Shown here one piece after another: positions 24,939 to 33,819 of a stretch of DNA of 50,423 nucleotides. Each line of letters begins with the position of its first letter. Within the stretch, counting starts at the first letter, position 1. Source of the DNA: CAYLPU01 sp964385635 (GTDB lineage Bacteria; Chloroflexota; Anaerolineae; B4-G1); contig CAYLPU010000027.1 in the NCBI GenBank assembly GCA_964385635.1, positions 1-50,423 of the forward strand, written 5' to 3'. The position numbers and the translations under genes were made by a program. The notes beneath the pieces were generated by a model. It saw only the letters and a list, made by a program, of their open reading frames with translations, searched no databases and was not told the DNA's origin.

Positions 24939-27592
24939 CGAGGAAGGTGGGGGAGTGGTTGCGATGTCACTGGCTGGATGTGGCCGTGTTTGGCGTGTAC
25001 GGCATCGTAACAATCGTGATGACGTGGCCATTGGTTAGGCAACTAGACAGCCATCTGCCGGGGCCAGGCGATGATCTGCTCGTCCATTATTGGAACGGCT
25101 GGCGGACCAAGCAGGTTCTGACGCAGGGCGGTGATCTGTACTACACCGATCTGATCTTCTACCCGCAGGGAGTGAGCCTGGTCTACCACAACATCTCTTG
25201 GGCCAACATTGCGCTGTGGTTGCTGCTGGAATTTCTGGCTGGGGGAGTCGCGGCCTTCAATCTGGTCTACATGCTTAACCTCACCCTCTGTGGAGTGGGG
25301 ATGTATGTCCTGATGCGCTACCTCGCCAAACAATCAACCGCCCAAGGGGGCTTTGCAACCCCCGGCCCAGAAACAGCACCCGTCACCAGCAACCAGCCCT
25401 TATTGAGAACATGCCAACCAACCAATATCGGTGCTGCTCTCATTGCTGGTCTGGTCTATGCCTTCTGGCCCTACCGCATGTTTGAGATAGACCATCCCAA
25501 CCTGATCGTCACGCAGTGGCTGCCCCTGTTTCTTCTGTACCTGATCCGCGTCGTGCGCGAAGAGGGGAAGATTCGGCATGCGACAATCGCGGCCGTCTTC
25601 CTGATTCTCACCGGCTACGCTCGTTGGCAACTACTGGTCTTCGCCGCGTTGGTCGCGGTCCTGTACGTGCTGTACAGCCTGCTGTTTGAGCGCCAATATT
25701 GGAACACTCACGTTGTGGCACCGCTCGTGGTCACTGTGGCGATCTCAGCCGTGGCGATGGCTCCACCGCTGTACCCGATGATTCGGGATCAGTTGGCCGG
25801 AGAGGGTGTTGAAGCCGTATTCGTCGAGAGCGGGATCACCAGGCAGACAGACCTGCTGGCCTATGTGGTTCCGCCGCGATATCACTTGCTCGGCGGTCTC
25901 TTCGAGGGGCTGAAGTACGCCGCTGCTTTCGAACGGGCCTGGTACAGCAACGCCTATCTGGGATGCATCGTGGTATTTCTGGCCATCGCCGGTGTTCGCA
26001 GAGCACGGCGTCTGGTCTGGTTCTGGGCGGGACTGGCTCTCGTCAGTTGGCTGTTGGCGCTGGGGCCGGCGCTGCGGTTCAATGGGCACGTTTACTCCAG
26101 TGTCACGCTGCCGTATACGTTGGTCGAAGGTTTCCTTCCCATTCGGATCATGAGAGCCCCACGCCGCTTTAATGTCCTGCTGGCGTTGCCAGTCGCGGCG
26201 ATGGCAGGGTACGGTGTGTTGGTCCTCCGGGATCATGTGCATAGGCTCAACTCTAAGAGGTTTCTCTCTATTGCCCTGTTCGTGCTACTAGCGTTGCTGG
26301 TCTGCCTCGACTACTTGCAGGTCCCTGTGCGGACGTTTGACGCCGACGTTTCGCCATTTTACCAGTCGTTGGCCGCTGAACCGGACCGGTTTGCGCTTCT
26401 CAATCTGCCCACCGGCCGCACCAAGAGCGGGTATTGTATGTTCTGCCAGACAATCCACGGCAAGCCCATTGTTGAAGGGAGCGTAGCCCGCCCCCCACGG
26501 GAGGCCGAGGAGTTCGTGGACAATAATCCGTTCCTGGCCTATCTGCGCGAGAACAGAATGACGGACCCCACATTGCCGGATGTCTCGCGCCAGTTGGACA
26601 TCCTGGCCGAGGCCGATATCCGGTACATCATCATGCACAAGAGGTATGCTTTTCCCTGGGAGAAAGCCGACTGGCGCACATATTTTGCCTATCATCCGGT
26701 CTACGAAGACCGGTTCATCTCCGTCTATCGCACCGATCCGCAGGTGGGACGGGATTTCGACCTAAGCCAGGAACTGTACAGTGGGCTTGGTCTGGTGCGG
26801 GTCATTTCCTCAACAAATTTCATCAGCCCGGCCAGTCTGATGGAGGTGGCAGTGGTGTGGGGAACGACGGAACCACAAAACGAGGACTGGGCGGTAGAGT
26901 TGGCGTTGGTAGATGAGGCTGGCCAGCATCAGCAGACTGTCGCCTTTTCCCTGGTCCCAGGCTGGCCCACCGGTCAGTGGCCGGCGAGTGCGCTGGCCCA
27001 CGGGTCTTATGCCTTTATGGTTGATCCACGGCTGCCCGGCGGTCTCTATGCCCTGACTTTGGCGCTGACCAGGCCAGACACAGGGGAGCGGATAGGCGAG
27101 TCGGTTGTGATCGATGCATTGGAGATGCCTGCGCGTCCTCGCGTCTTCACGCGACCGCCCGTGCAGGTTGAGACAGATGTCGTGTTCGGTGATGTTCTGC
27201 GCTTGCTAGGGTATGATCTGGAGATAGTGGCTGACGCGGTCCACATCACCCTCCACTGGCAAGCGCTGCGGCGGATGGAAGTGGCCTACAAGATGTTTGC
27301 GCACCTCTTCGATCCAGAGAGCGGCGAGTTGATGGCGCAGGCGGATGTGATGCCGAAGGACTGGGGCTATCCCACGAACTGGTGGGAGGTGGGCGAGGTA
27401 GTCAGCGACGAGATTCCCTTGCCATTGACCGGCGTGCCTCTTGGGGCCTATCGCCTGGCGATCGGTGCCTATGATCCCGTTTCCCTGGAGCGACTACCGA
27501 TACACACGGCCGACGATCAAATACTTTCTATGGGACAAGTTGTGTTGGAGGAGACGATCTATGTCTCTGTTGCTGGGGGCCAGGAGGAGTAG
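24935..27592 (+). CDS. Large polytopic membrane protein, GDD-HYWN class, with beta-sandwich domain
   Basis: 885 residues, closest here to the gene at 5228. Outer loop GPGDDLLVHYWNGWRTKQVL, LIFYPQGVSLVYHNISWANIA, family block APRRFNVLLALP, then the soluble blocks DRFALLNLPTGR, CMFCQTIHGKPIVEGSVARP, DIRYIIMHKRY and the beta-sandwich (about 745-875). An insert of about 100 bp (25335-25431), encoding TAQGGFATPGPETAPVTSNQ and more, separates LAKQ from GAALIAGLVYAFWPYRM, two blocks that are continuous in paralogs. The same element in the same reading frame occurs in the gene at 31540. The GTG start overlaps the previous stop. Its other sequence is free of the micro-inserts. Function: GT-C-like, substrate unknown. 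Confidence 0.88.
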   Translation: MTRKVGEWLRCHWLDVAVFGVYGIVTIVMTWPLVRQLDSHLPGPGDDLLVHYWNGWRTKQVLTQGGDLYYTDLIFYPQGVSLVYHNISWANIALWLLLEFLAGGVAAFNLVYMLNLTLCGVGMYVLMRYLAKQSTAQGGFATPGPETAPVTSNQPLLRTCQPTNIGAALIAGLVYAFWPYRMFEIDHPNLIVTQWLPLFLLYLIRVVREEGKIRHATIAAVFLILTGYARWQLLVFAALVAVLYVLYSLLFERQYWNTHVVAPLVVTVAISAVAMAPPLYPMIRDQLAGEGVEAVFVESGITRQTDLLAYVVPPRYHLLGGLFEGLKYAAAFERAWYSNAYLGCIVVFLAIAGVRRARRLVWFWAGLALVSWLLALGPALRFNGHVYSSVTLPYTLVEGFLPIRIMRAPRRFNVLLALPVAAMAGYGVLVLRDHVHRLNSKRFLSIALFVLLALLVCLDYLQVPVRTFDADVSPFYQSLAAEPDRFALLNLPTGRTKSGYCMFCQTIHGKPIVEGSVARPPREAEEFVDNNPFLAYLRENRMTDPTLPDVSRQLDILAEADIRYIIMHKRYAFPWEKADWRTYFAYHPVYEDRFISVYRTDPQVGRDFDLSQELYSGLGLVRVISSTNFISPASLMEVAVVWGTTEPQNEDWAVELALVDEAGQHQQTVAFSLVPGWPTGQWPASALAHGSYAFMVDPRLPGGLYALTLALTRPDTGERIGESVVIDALEMPARPRVFTRPPVQVETDVVFGDVLRLLGYDLEIVADAVHITLHWQALRRMEVAYKMFAHLFDPESGELMAQADVMPKDWGYPTNWWEVGEVVSDEIPLPLTGVPLGAYRLAIGAYDPVSLERLPIHTADDQILSMGQVVLEETIYVSVAGGQEE
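25335..25431 (+). repeat. CAACCGCCCAAGGGGGC composite insert, copy 1
   Basis: CAACCGCCCAAGGGGGCTTT, a short palindrome, then CCCGTCACCAGCAACCAGCC. Shared with 33011 and read in the same frame (TAQGGF...PVTSNQP). Confidence 0.85.
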
Positions 27593-27594
27593 CG

Positions 27595-29286
27595 GTGAAC
27601 CGGTACAATGTCACTGTTTTGGTCCTGTACGGCTTGCTGACTCTGGCATTGACACTGCCACTGCCCTGTGAAATGAACGAGTCTCTAGCCGGTCACAGCC
27701 TCGACGTCTACATCAACCCCTGGGCCGATTGGTGGACAATGAAGGCACTGACTGAGGGCCTGGACTTTTACCATACTGACTATATGTTCTACCCCAGAGG
27801 TGCCAGCCTCGTTTTCCACAGCTTCAGCCACACCAACACGGCTCTGTCATTGCTCCTGGCCCCGCTGCTGGGCCGCTTCGCTGCTTACAACGTCACCATC
27901 CTGCTGGCCTACATCTTGAGCGGCTTCGGTACGTATCTGCTGGCGAGCCACCTGACTGGTTGCCGTCCCGCCGCTTTCATTGCTGGTCTTGTCTTCGCTT
28001 TCCATCCCTATCACATATTCGAGAGTGCCCATCCCGTCCTGGTCACAACTCAGTGGATTCCCTTCTTTGTTCTGGCTCTTGTTCGAATGCTCCATGACAC
28101 CGATGTGAGTCGGATCAAACAGGTATTGTTGGCTGCCCTGTGGTTCTTGTTGACGGCGCTGTCGAGCTGGCATTTGATGATCATGCTGGCTGGCTGGGCG
28201 GCCCTCTATTTGTTTTGCAGCCTGTTCTTTGAACGGGCCGACTGGGTGCCGGGGGCATCCCGTTCCTTGATCCTGCTTTCTCTCGTCGCGGGTCTGTCGG
28301 TGGTCTTGTTCCTATGGCCAATCATCCGCGAGCAACTGACTACCGACACGGCCTATATGGCCGTGGATGTCCAAGATGGCCTGGGGAACGATCTGCTCTC
28401 TTTTTTCATCCCCAATTGGCGGCACCCACTGTTCGGCCCCCGTTTTGCCGACTACTATGAAGAGATTGGCTTCACCAGAAAACGGCCGGCTTACCTGGGC
28501 TATGTGTCTCTGGGCCTGGCAGTGGGTGGGATCGCTACTGCCCGACGCAAGACTCGTTTCTGGCTGCTAGCAGGACTGATCTTTTTTGTGCTTTCGCTGG
28601 GTCTGCAAATCACATTTCGCGGGTCTCCATTACACGCCTTCCGCCTGCCCTGGGCGATTCCCATCATCAAGCTGATGCGACATCCCTTTCGTCTCAATAC
28701 ACTCCTGTTCTTCTCACTTGCTATTCTGGTCGGCTTTGGTAGTCGTTGGCTGCATAGTTGGGTTGCGAAGCGAAGCAAGCCGTTAGCCTACCTGGCTTTG
28801 GTTTCTGTGGCCGGCCTTATTCTCTTTGAGTATCTGGTCTACCCTTTCCCTACCACTCAGCCATCGTATTCCCCCTTCATGTCTCAACTGGCTCAGGAGG
28901 AGGGGGACTTTGCTGTGGCCGATTTTCCCATGGGCCGCATGCTTGCCAAGTACTATATGTTCTATCAAGTGATCCACGGCAAGAAAATCGTCGATGGCGT
29001 TGTCTCACGTACCCCCGGCGATGCTTATGCCTTCGTAGATGCCAATCCTTTGTTAGGGCCGTTGCACGCCGGGGCCGCCCCTGACCCAGGCTTAGATGTT
29101 GAAGAGCAATTCGCTGCGCTGGCTGCCCAGGATATTCGGTATGTTATCGTGCATAAGCAATTCTTGAACTCTACGAAGATGGAAAATTGGCGGAGGTGGC
29201 TTGTTAAATTCCCCCCACCTTTCTACGAGGACGAGTGGCTGATCGCCTACCGCACTACGCCAGTACTGCAGACCGAAACGGAGTGA
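27595..29286 (+). CDS. Polytopic membrane protein, GDD-HYWN class, without beta-sandwich domain
   Basis: 563 residues. Loop SLAGHSLDVYINPWADWWTMKALTEG and YMFYPRGASLVFHSFSHTNTA, family block HPFRLNTLLFFSLA, soluble blocks DFAVADFPMGR, MFYQVIHGKKIVDGVVSRTP and IRYVIVHKQFL. Like the gene at 16535 it ends soon after the soluble domain, without the beta-sandwich. In the first loop the usual GDD is replaced by GHSLD. The GTG start lies 2 bp after the previous stop with GGAGGAG 5 bp upstream, so it is clearly co-transcribed. No micro-inserts. Acceptor and donor unknown; a polyprenyl-phosphate-dependent transferase is only an inference from the fold class. Confidence 0.87.
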   Translation: MNRYNVTVLVLYGLLTLALTLPLPCEMNESLAGHSLDVYINPWADWWTMKALTEGLDFYHTDYMFYPRGASLVFHSFSHTNTALSLLLAPLLGRFAAYNVTILLAYILSGFGTYLLASHLTGCRPAAFIAGLVFAFHPYHIFESAHPVLVTTQWIPFFVLALVRMLHDTDVSRIKQVLLAALWFLLTALSSWHLMIMLAGWAALYLFCSLFFERADWVPGASRSLILLSLVAGLSVVLFLWPIIREQLTTDTAYMAVDVQDGLGNDLLSFFIPNWRHPLFGPRFADYYEEIGFTRKRPAYLGYVSLGLAVGGIATARRKTRFWLLAGLIFFVLSLGLQITFRGSPLHAFRLPWAIPIIKLMRHPFRLNTLLFFSLAILVGFGSRWLHSWVAKRSKPLAYLALVSVAGLILFEYLVYPFPTTQPSYSPFMSQLAQEEGDFAVADFPMGRMLAKYYMFYQVIHGKKIVDGVVSRTPGDAYAFVDANPLLGPLHAGAAPDPGLDVEEQFAALAAQDIRYVIVHKQFLNSTKMENWRRWLVKFPPPFYEDEWLIAYRTTPVLQTETE

Positions 29287-29327
29287 GGAGAGAGCGTGTC
29301 TTGTCAGGGTGAGAGCGGGGGGGTACT

Positions 29328-31511
29328 GTGTCAGTGACGGATTCCAGTAAATCTGCGTGCCGATGGCGTGGAAGAGCGGTTGCCTTTTGGGTTGGTCTCA
29401 TCCTCGTGTTTCTCCTGGCGCTGTTGCCGCGCCTGATCTATCCAGTGTCGTGGCCTATGCAGTGGTATGAGCGCTCCGTGCGCTTCTGGGATGCGCTGCT
29501 GGCGGGGGACTTGGCTGGCACCTACCAGCGCTCCCATCCGGGCGTGACCACGATGTGGATCGCGGGCCTGGGGCTGCGGGTCTATGCGGCGGCGCACGGT
29601 TGGTCGGGGGGCGAGTTGTTGGATCCACCACTGACGTCTTTGGGTATCAGGCATTACCCTATCGAGGCAGGTGTAGCGGCGTTGAGCGTCATCATCTCCC
29701 TCTGCATCTGTCTGGCCTATGTCCTGCTTGCTCGGCTGCTGGGCTGGCGAGTAGGCATCGCCGGTGGGTGTTTACTGGCGCTGGACCCCTTCTACCTGGC
29801 ACGCAGCAAGGTTCTTCACTTGGACGCGCTGCTAGCAGCCCTGATGCTGGTGAGTGCGTTGTTTCTGATCGGCTATCTGTATGGGGAGCGTCGGTTGCAT
29901 CTGCTTCTCAGCGGGGCTTTTGCCGGGCTGGCCTTTCTGACCAAGAGCCCGGCTGCGTTTCTGATCCCGTATGCGGTTTTGGCTACGGCCTCGCGCTACG
30001 TGACAGGGGAAAGAAACCGGGTTTTTCAGAAAAAACCCGGTTTCTCATCTGTCAAACCCCAGTTTATTGAGAAGATACGTTTTATGTGTCTATGGGACGG
30101 CTCTGTGAGGGCATCCAAGATGTGCACCTGTGGCAGGCGGCTTTGGGAGGCCGCTCGTGACCTGGGGGTGTGGGGGCTCGTGGCTGCGTGTGTCTTTGTT
30201 CTCCTCTGGCCCGCCATGTGGGTCATACCTGGAGAAGCGTTGTCCGGGATAGTGCAGCGTACTCAGTTTCACATCGAGACAGCGCATTATAACCCGAACT
30301 TCTTCGCTGGTCGGGTGACGGTAGGTGACCCGGGCCCGCTCTACTACGTGGCGACCCTGGCCTGGAAAACGACACTGATCACGCTGCCAGCGGGCTGCGT
30401 GGCGATATTCTTCTTGCTTCGGCAGCGGAAGCGTGGAGAGGACAACATGCCTGTGTGGTGGATGTTGATCCATGCCGTTGGTTTCTTCTTTGTGGTAGCG
30501 TTCGTGGCCAAGAAGGGAATGCGCTATCTGCTCCCTACCTTCCCCGCGCTGGACGTGCTGGCGGCCTGGGGTCTGGTCCAGATGGCGAGTGCCATTGGAC
30601 GATGGGACCGGCTGCGGAAGTTGACCGGGGTTCCGTCGGCAATTATCGTGATAGCATTGGTTGCCCAGGCGGGCACAGTTCTCAGACATCATCCTTACTA
30701 TGGCACGCATCACAATCTGCTACTGGGTGGTACATGGGTGGCGCGACACATGTTGCCATTGGGCGATCAGGGAGAGGGGTTGGACCTGGCTGCGCGCTTC
30801 ATCAACAGCTATCCGGGGGCAGAATTGATGACGGCTGGCCTGCAGGAGCGGTTTACCGCGCTGTTTCGCCGCAACTTCGCAGGACGCACCCGGGCCATCG
30901 GGCAGGCCGACGTGGACTATTGGGTTTTCGCTATCAATGGTAACCAGCGTGAACATCTCATCGAGCACTGGGGGGAGTACTGGGAGACTTGCCAGCAGAC
31001 GGAACCCCTATGGTCCGTCTCGTTTGATGGCGTTCCCTATGTCTGGGTCTGCCGGGCCTACCCCCACGAACCGGAAGCGTTTCCCATTGAGCATCGGCTA
31101 GACGTGCAACTGGGCGACCACATTCGCTTGCTCGGTTACCGGCTGAGTGAGAGCGAACTTTCGACGGGGGACACGCTGACGGTGACGCTGTTCTGGCAGT
31201 CGGATGGCCGGCTGGCTCTTGACGACCACGTCTTCGTGCATCTACTGAGCACAGATGGGCTGTTGGTGGCTCAACACGATAGTGTGCCGGGGCAGGGGGA
31301 GCGGCCGACCTGGAGTTGGCGGGATATGGAGGTGCTCCAGGATGAGCACGCGCTTATCACCGACCTGAGCCTGCCCAGTGGCACGTATGTGCTCTCTGTG
31401 GGGATGTACGATTCCCTGACCGAGGTCCGGCTGCCGGCGGTCAGCCCCACCGGCGAGCGGTTGGCTGAGGACCGGATACCGCTCGGGAACATTCAGGTGA
31501 CCTTGCCCTGA
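29328..31511 (+). CDS. GT39-family membrane glycosyltransferase, HPGV class, with beta-sandwich domain
   Basis: 727 residues, paralog of the genes at 508 and 31540: LLPRLIYPVSWPMQWYERSVRFW, GDLAGTYQRSHPGVTTMWIAGLG, LDPFYLARSKVLHLDALLAALMLVSAL, WPAMWVIPGE, then FVAKKGMRYLLPTFPALDVL and RHHPYYGTHHNLLLGG. One C-terminal beta-sandwich (about 585-725) and no final helix. Between the helix ending IPYAVLATASRY and the helix DLGVWGLVAACVFVLLW an insert of about 140 bp begins with a strong hairpin (arms AGAAACCGGGTTTTT, 30012-30045). It encodes a basic, cysteine-containing stretch absent from paralogs. The GTG start is preceded by GAGCGGGGGGG. The gap of 41 bp to the previous gene suggests the same transcript. 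Confidence 0.88.
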   Translation: MSVTDSSKSACRWRGRAVAFWVGLILVFLLALLPRLIYPVSWPMQWYERSVRFWDALLAGDLAGTYQRSHPGVTTMWIAGLGLRVYAAAHGWSGGELLDPPLTSLGIRHYPIEAGVAALSVIISLCICLAYVLLARLLGWRVGIAGGCLLALDPFYLARSKVLHLDALLAALMLVSALFLIGYLYGERRLHLLLSGAFAGLAFLTKSPAAFLIPYAVLATASRYVTGERNRVFQKKPGFSSVKPQFIEKIRFMCLWDGSVRASKMCTCGRRLWEAARDLGVWGLVAACVFVLLWPAMWVIPGEALSGIVQRTQFHIETAHYNPNFFAGRVTVGDPGPLYYVATLAWKTTLITLPAGCVAIFFLLRQRKRGEDNMPVWWMLIHAVGFFFVVAFVAKKGMRYLLPTFPALDVLAAWGLVQMASAIGRWDRLRKLTGVPSAIIVIALVAQAGTVLRHHPYYGTHHNLLLGGTWVARHMLPLGDQGEGLDLAARFINSYPGAELMTAGLQERFTALFRRNFAGRTRAIGQADVDYWVFAINGNQREHLIEHWGEYWETCQQTEPLWSVSFDGVPYVWVCRAYPHEPEAFPIEHRLDVQLGDHIRLLGYRLSESELSTGDTLTVTLFWQSDGRLALDDHVFVHLLSTDGLLVAQHDSVPGQGERPTWSWRDMEVLQDEHALITDLSLPSGTYVLSVGMYDSLTEVRLPAVSPTGERLAEDRIPLGNIQVTLP
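30012..30045. repeat. Hairpin repeat inside a gene
   Basis: AGAAACCGGGTTTTT and AAAAACCCGGTTTCT arms with a 4-base loop; encodes ERNRVFQKKPGFS. Confidence 0.85.
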
Positions 31512-31531
31512 TTGGCTTCTTGCGCTACAAT
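31503..31531 (+). promoter_or_regulatory. Predicted promoter giving a leaderless mRNA
   Basis: TTGCCC (31503-31508), 17-bp spacer, TACAAT (31526-31531), lying across the end of the previous gene. The start codon ATG is at 31540, only 8 bases after the -10, so transcription would begin at or beside the ATG. No Shine-Dalgarno is present, which fits leaderless initiation. Confidence 0.65.
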
Positions 31532-31539
31532 CTACACCG

Positions 31540-33819
31540 ATGGAACGGTTTGTCTCGCTTTTCCGCCGCATATTCCCGGTGTTGCTTTTCGTGATCGCCC
31601 TCCTCCCGCGTGCCGTCCAGCCGGTCTCCCGGCCGCTGGTCTGGTACCTGCGCTCGGCCCACTTCATCGAGGCGGTGCTGGCAGGCGATTGGGCGAACAC
31701 CGTCTATTCGGAGCATCCGGGCGTGGTGCTGATGTGGCCGGCGGGGATCGGCTTGAAGGTCTATTGGACCCTCTCTGGTTTCGCCCCGGCTGCCCACGCC
31801 GTCCCCCCCGATTTCGAGCCTATCCACTTCTTCGGACCGGTGCCGGTGGCGGAGATAGCCGCTGCTGTGGCCCCTTTGGCGCTGCTAGTCGCGTTGGGTA
31901 TTGCCGGTATCTACCTGATGTTGCGGCGGCTGTTCGACGAAGCGACGGCGGCGGTCGCCGGGTTGCTCCTGGCCCTCAGCCCTTATTACCTGGCCCAGTC
32001 CAAGATTCTCCACCTGGAGGCGCTCCTGGCCACGCTGATGCTGCTCTCCGCCCTGGCGTTGCTTCTCTATCGCCGAGAACGTGGAGAGTTACACCGTATC
32101 CGCTGGCTGCTCCTCTCCGGGGTGCTAGGTGGGCTGGCCCTCCTGGTCAAGACCCCGGCCCTGTTCTTGATCCCCTTCGTCGGCTTGGTGTTACTGGTAG
32201 ACACTTTCCTCCATTCTCCATTCTCCATCCTCCATCCTCTATCCTCCATTCTCCTCTGGCTCCTCGTCGCTGCCCTGGTCTATGTGGCCCTCTGGCCGGC
32301 GATGTGGGTGGACCCTGGACGGGGGCTGGCGGCGGTGAGGTGGGGCCTGACCCACCACGCCAGCATCGCCCACGACACGCCGGCTTTCTTCCTGGGGCGG
32401 GTGCTCCGGGAAGACCCCGGTCTACTGTTCTATGGGGTGACGTTGCTGTTTCGCACCGGCGAGGTAGAACTGACCTTCCTGGCCGTGGCGGTGGTGCTGG
32501 GGACGGCCCAATGGTTGCGTCGTCGCCGGATCTCTCAGGCCGGGGTGGATGGTCTGCTGCTGGCGGCCTATGCCGTCTTCTTCCTGGCCCAGATGTCGCT
32601 GGGGGCCAAGAAGATGCCCCGCTACGTCCTCCCGGCCTTGCTGGCGCTGGACGTGCTGGCTGCGGCTGGTATGGTCGCTTGGGCGCGCGGGCTTGCGAGT
32701 GTGCTGTCGCGGGGGCCGGGTAGGTGGCTTGTGGGTGTGTTGATCCTGCTCCCGCTGCTGGTTCAGGCCGCGCTGATTCTACCCCGTCATCCCTACTACG
32801 GGACGGCTTTCAATTGGCTGGCCGGAGGGCCGCCGGCCGCTGCCCGGGCTATCCTCATTGGAGAGGAGGGAGAGGGACTGGCGGAATTGGCCGCAACCCT
32901 CAACGACCGGCCTGACGTGGAGCGTCTGACCGTCGCGGCGCACCTGCGGCACGTCTTCAACCAGACTTTCCGGGGCACCACGGTGGACATCGACTGGCCG
33001 ACCGGCCAACCAACCGCCCAAGGGGGCTTTGTAACTACAACCCCCGTCACCAGCAACCAGCCAACTAGCCAACCAGCCAACCAACCATCTGTATCCGTTG
33101 ACGCCGATTACCTGGTCTTCCACCGCAACTACACCGTGCGGGACTACAAGGTCCAGCAGTGGGGAGCCGTCTGGGAGCGATACGCCGCCCGCACGCCGGA
33201 ACAAGAGGTCGGCTTCGACGGTGTGCCCTACGCCTGGCTCTATCCGGCTCTTCCTGCCGATGCCTGGCCTGAGCACCCGCTGCCGGTTCGCCTGGATGAC
33301 CGCTACCGCTTCCTGGGCTACGACCTGCGCTCGGCCCAGGTTGCTCCCGGCGACCGTATCTCCCTGGTCCTTTACTGGCAGGCGACGGAGCCGGTCACGG
33401 ACGACCTCAGCGTCTTTGTCCACCTGCTGGATCCCGCCGGAGGGCTGGTTTGGCAGGAGGATGGGGCGGCTGCTCACGGCGCGCGTCCCACTTTGAGTTG
33501 GGCTCCTGGCGAGGTGGTCGCCGACCCGCATACGGTGGCGCTGCCTTTTGATCTGCCGGAGGGGGACTACCTGCTGACGGCGAGCCTCTACGACTGGCGG
33601 ACCGGGGAGCGGCTGCCGGCGGTGGGGATGGAGGGAATCCGCCTGCCGGAGGACCGCCTATCCGTTGACACCCTCACTGTTCGCCGGCCGCGAACCAACC
33701 CGCTGGCGTGGCTGGCGCGTGGGCTGGCCTCATTGGTGATTCTCTTATCGCTGGCGATCGTGCTGAAGGCTTGGAGACCAAACGGTGGACTTTCCAGAGC
33801 ACATTTGGACGCAAATTGA
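31540..33819 (+). CDS. GT39-family membrane glycosyltransferase, HPGV class, with beta-sandwich and C-terminal helix
   Basis: 759 residues. LLPRAVQPVSRPLVWYLRSAHF, GDWANTVYSEHPGVVLMWPAG, LSPYYLAQSKILHLEALLATLMLLSAL, WPAMWVDPGRG and RHPYYGTAFNWLAGG match the genes at 508 and 29328. Beta-sandwich at about 585-720, then a last helix (LAWLARGLASLVILLSLAIV). Inserts: six 7-bp ATYCTCC units (32213-32254, HSPFSILHPLSSIL) in the same inter-helix loop that is hit in both paralogs; a composite insert at 33011-33102 (TAQGGF...PVTSNQP, an AGCCAACC tandem, then SVSVD); and CTATCCGTTGAC near the end (33658). It overlaps uvrC by 35 bp. Predicted leaderless start. Confidence 0.9.
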   Translation: MERFVSLFRRIFPVLLFVIALLPRAVQPVSRPLVWYLRSAHFIEAVLAGDWANTVYSEHPGVVLMWPAGIGLKVYWTLSGFAPAAHAVPPDFEPIHFFGPVPVAEIAAAVAPLALLVALGIAGIYLMLRRLFDEATAAVAGLLLALSPYYLAQSKILHLEALLATLMLLSALALLLYRRERGELHRIRWLLLSGVLGGLALLVKTPALFLIPFVGLVLLVDTFLHSPFSILHPLSSILLWLLVAALVYVALWPAMWVDPGRGLAAVRWGLTHHASIAHDTPAFFLGRVLREDPGLLFYGVTLLFRTGEVELTFLAVAVVLGTAQWLRRRRISQAGVDGLLLAAYAVFFLAQMSLGAKKMPRYVLPALLALDVLAAAGMVAWARGLASVLSRGPGRWLVGVLILLPLLVQAALILPRHPYYGTAFNWLAGGPPAAARAILIGEEGEGLAELAATLNDRPDVERLTVAAHLRHVFNQTFRGTTVDIDWPTGQPTAQGGFVTTTPVTSNQPTSQPANQPSVSVDADYLVFHRNYTVRDYKVQQWGAVWERYAARTPEQEVGFDGVPYAWLYPALPADAWPEHPLPVRLDDRYRFLGYDLRSAQVAPGDRISLVLYWQATEPVTDDLSVFVHLLDPAGGLVWQEDGAAAHGARPTLSWAPGEVVADPHTVALPFDLPEGDYLLTASLYDWRTGERLPAVGMEGIRLPEDRLSVDTLTVRRPRTNPLAWLARGLASLVILLSLAIVLKAWRPNGGLSRAHLDAN
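32213..32254 (+). repeat. Six ATYCTCC heptamers
   Basis: ATTCTCC, ATTCTCC, ATCCTCC, ATCCTCT, ATCCTCC, ATTCTCC in the gene at 31540; 42 bp, frame kept. Confidence 0.9.
33011..33102 (+). repeat. Composite insert: CAACCGCCCAAGGGGGC element, AGCCAACC tandem and a micro-insert
   Basis: Copy 2 of the element at 25335 (33011-33062), then about four AGCCAACY units (33054-33087), then TCTGTATCCGTTGAC (33088-33102), all in frame. Confidence 0.85.
33658..33672 (+). repeat. CTATCCGTTGACACC micro-insert
   Basis: Near the 3' end of the gene at 31540 (LSVDT). The same 15-mer recurs 166 bp later in uvrC. Confidence 0.75.

Noticed and set aside
29301..29329. Promoter TTGTCA-17-TACTGT before the gene at 29328
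   Set aside because: The -10 matches only half of the consensus and transcription would start after the GTG start codon.
31512..32723. A 403-codon + frame overlapping the GT39 gene at 31540
   Set aside because: Gly/Arg/Pro-rich shadow in another frame of a gene with clear family motifs.
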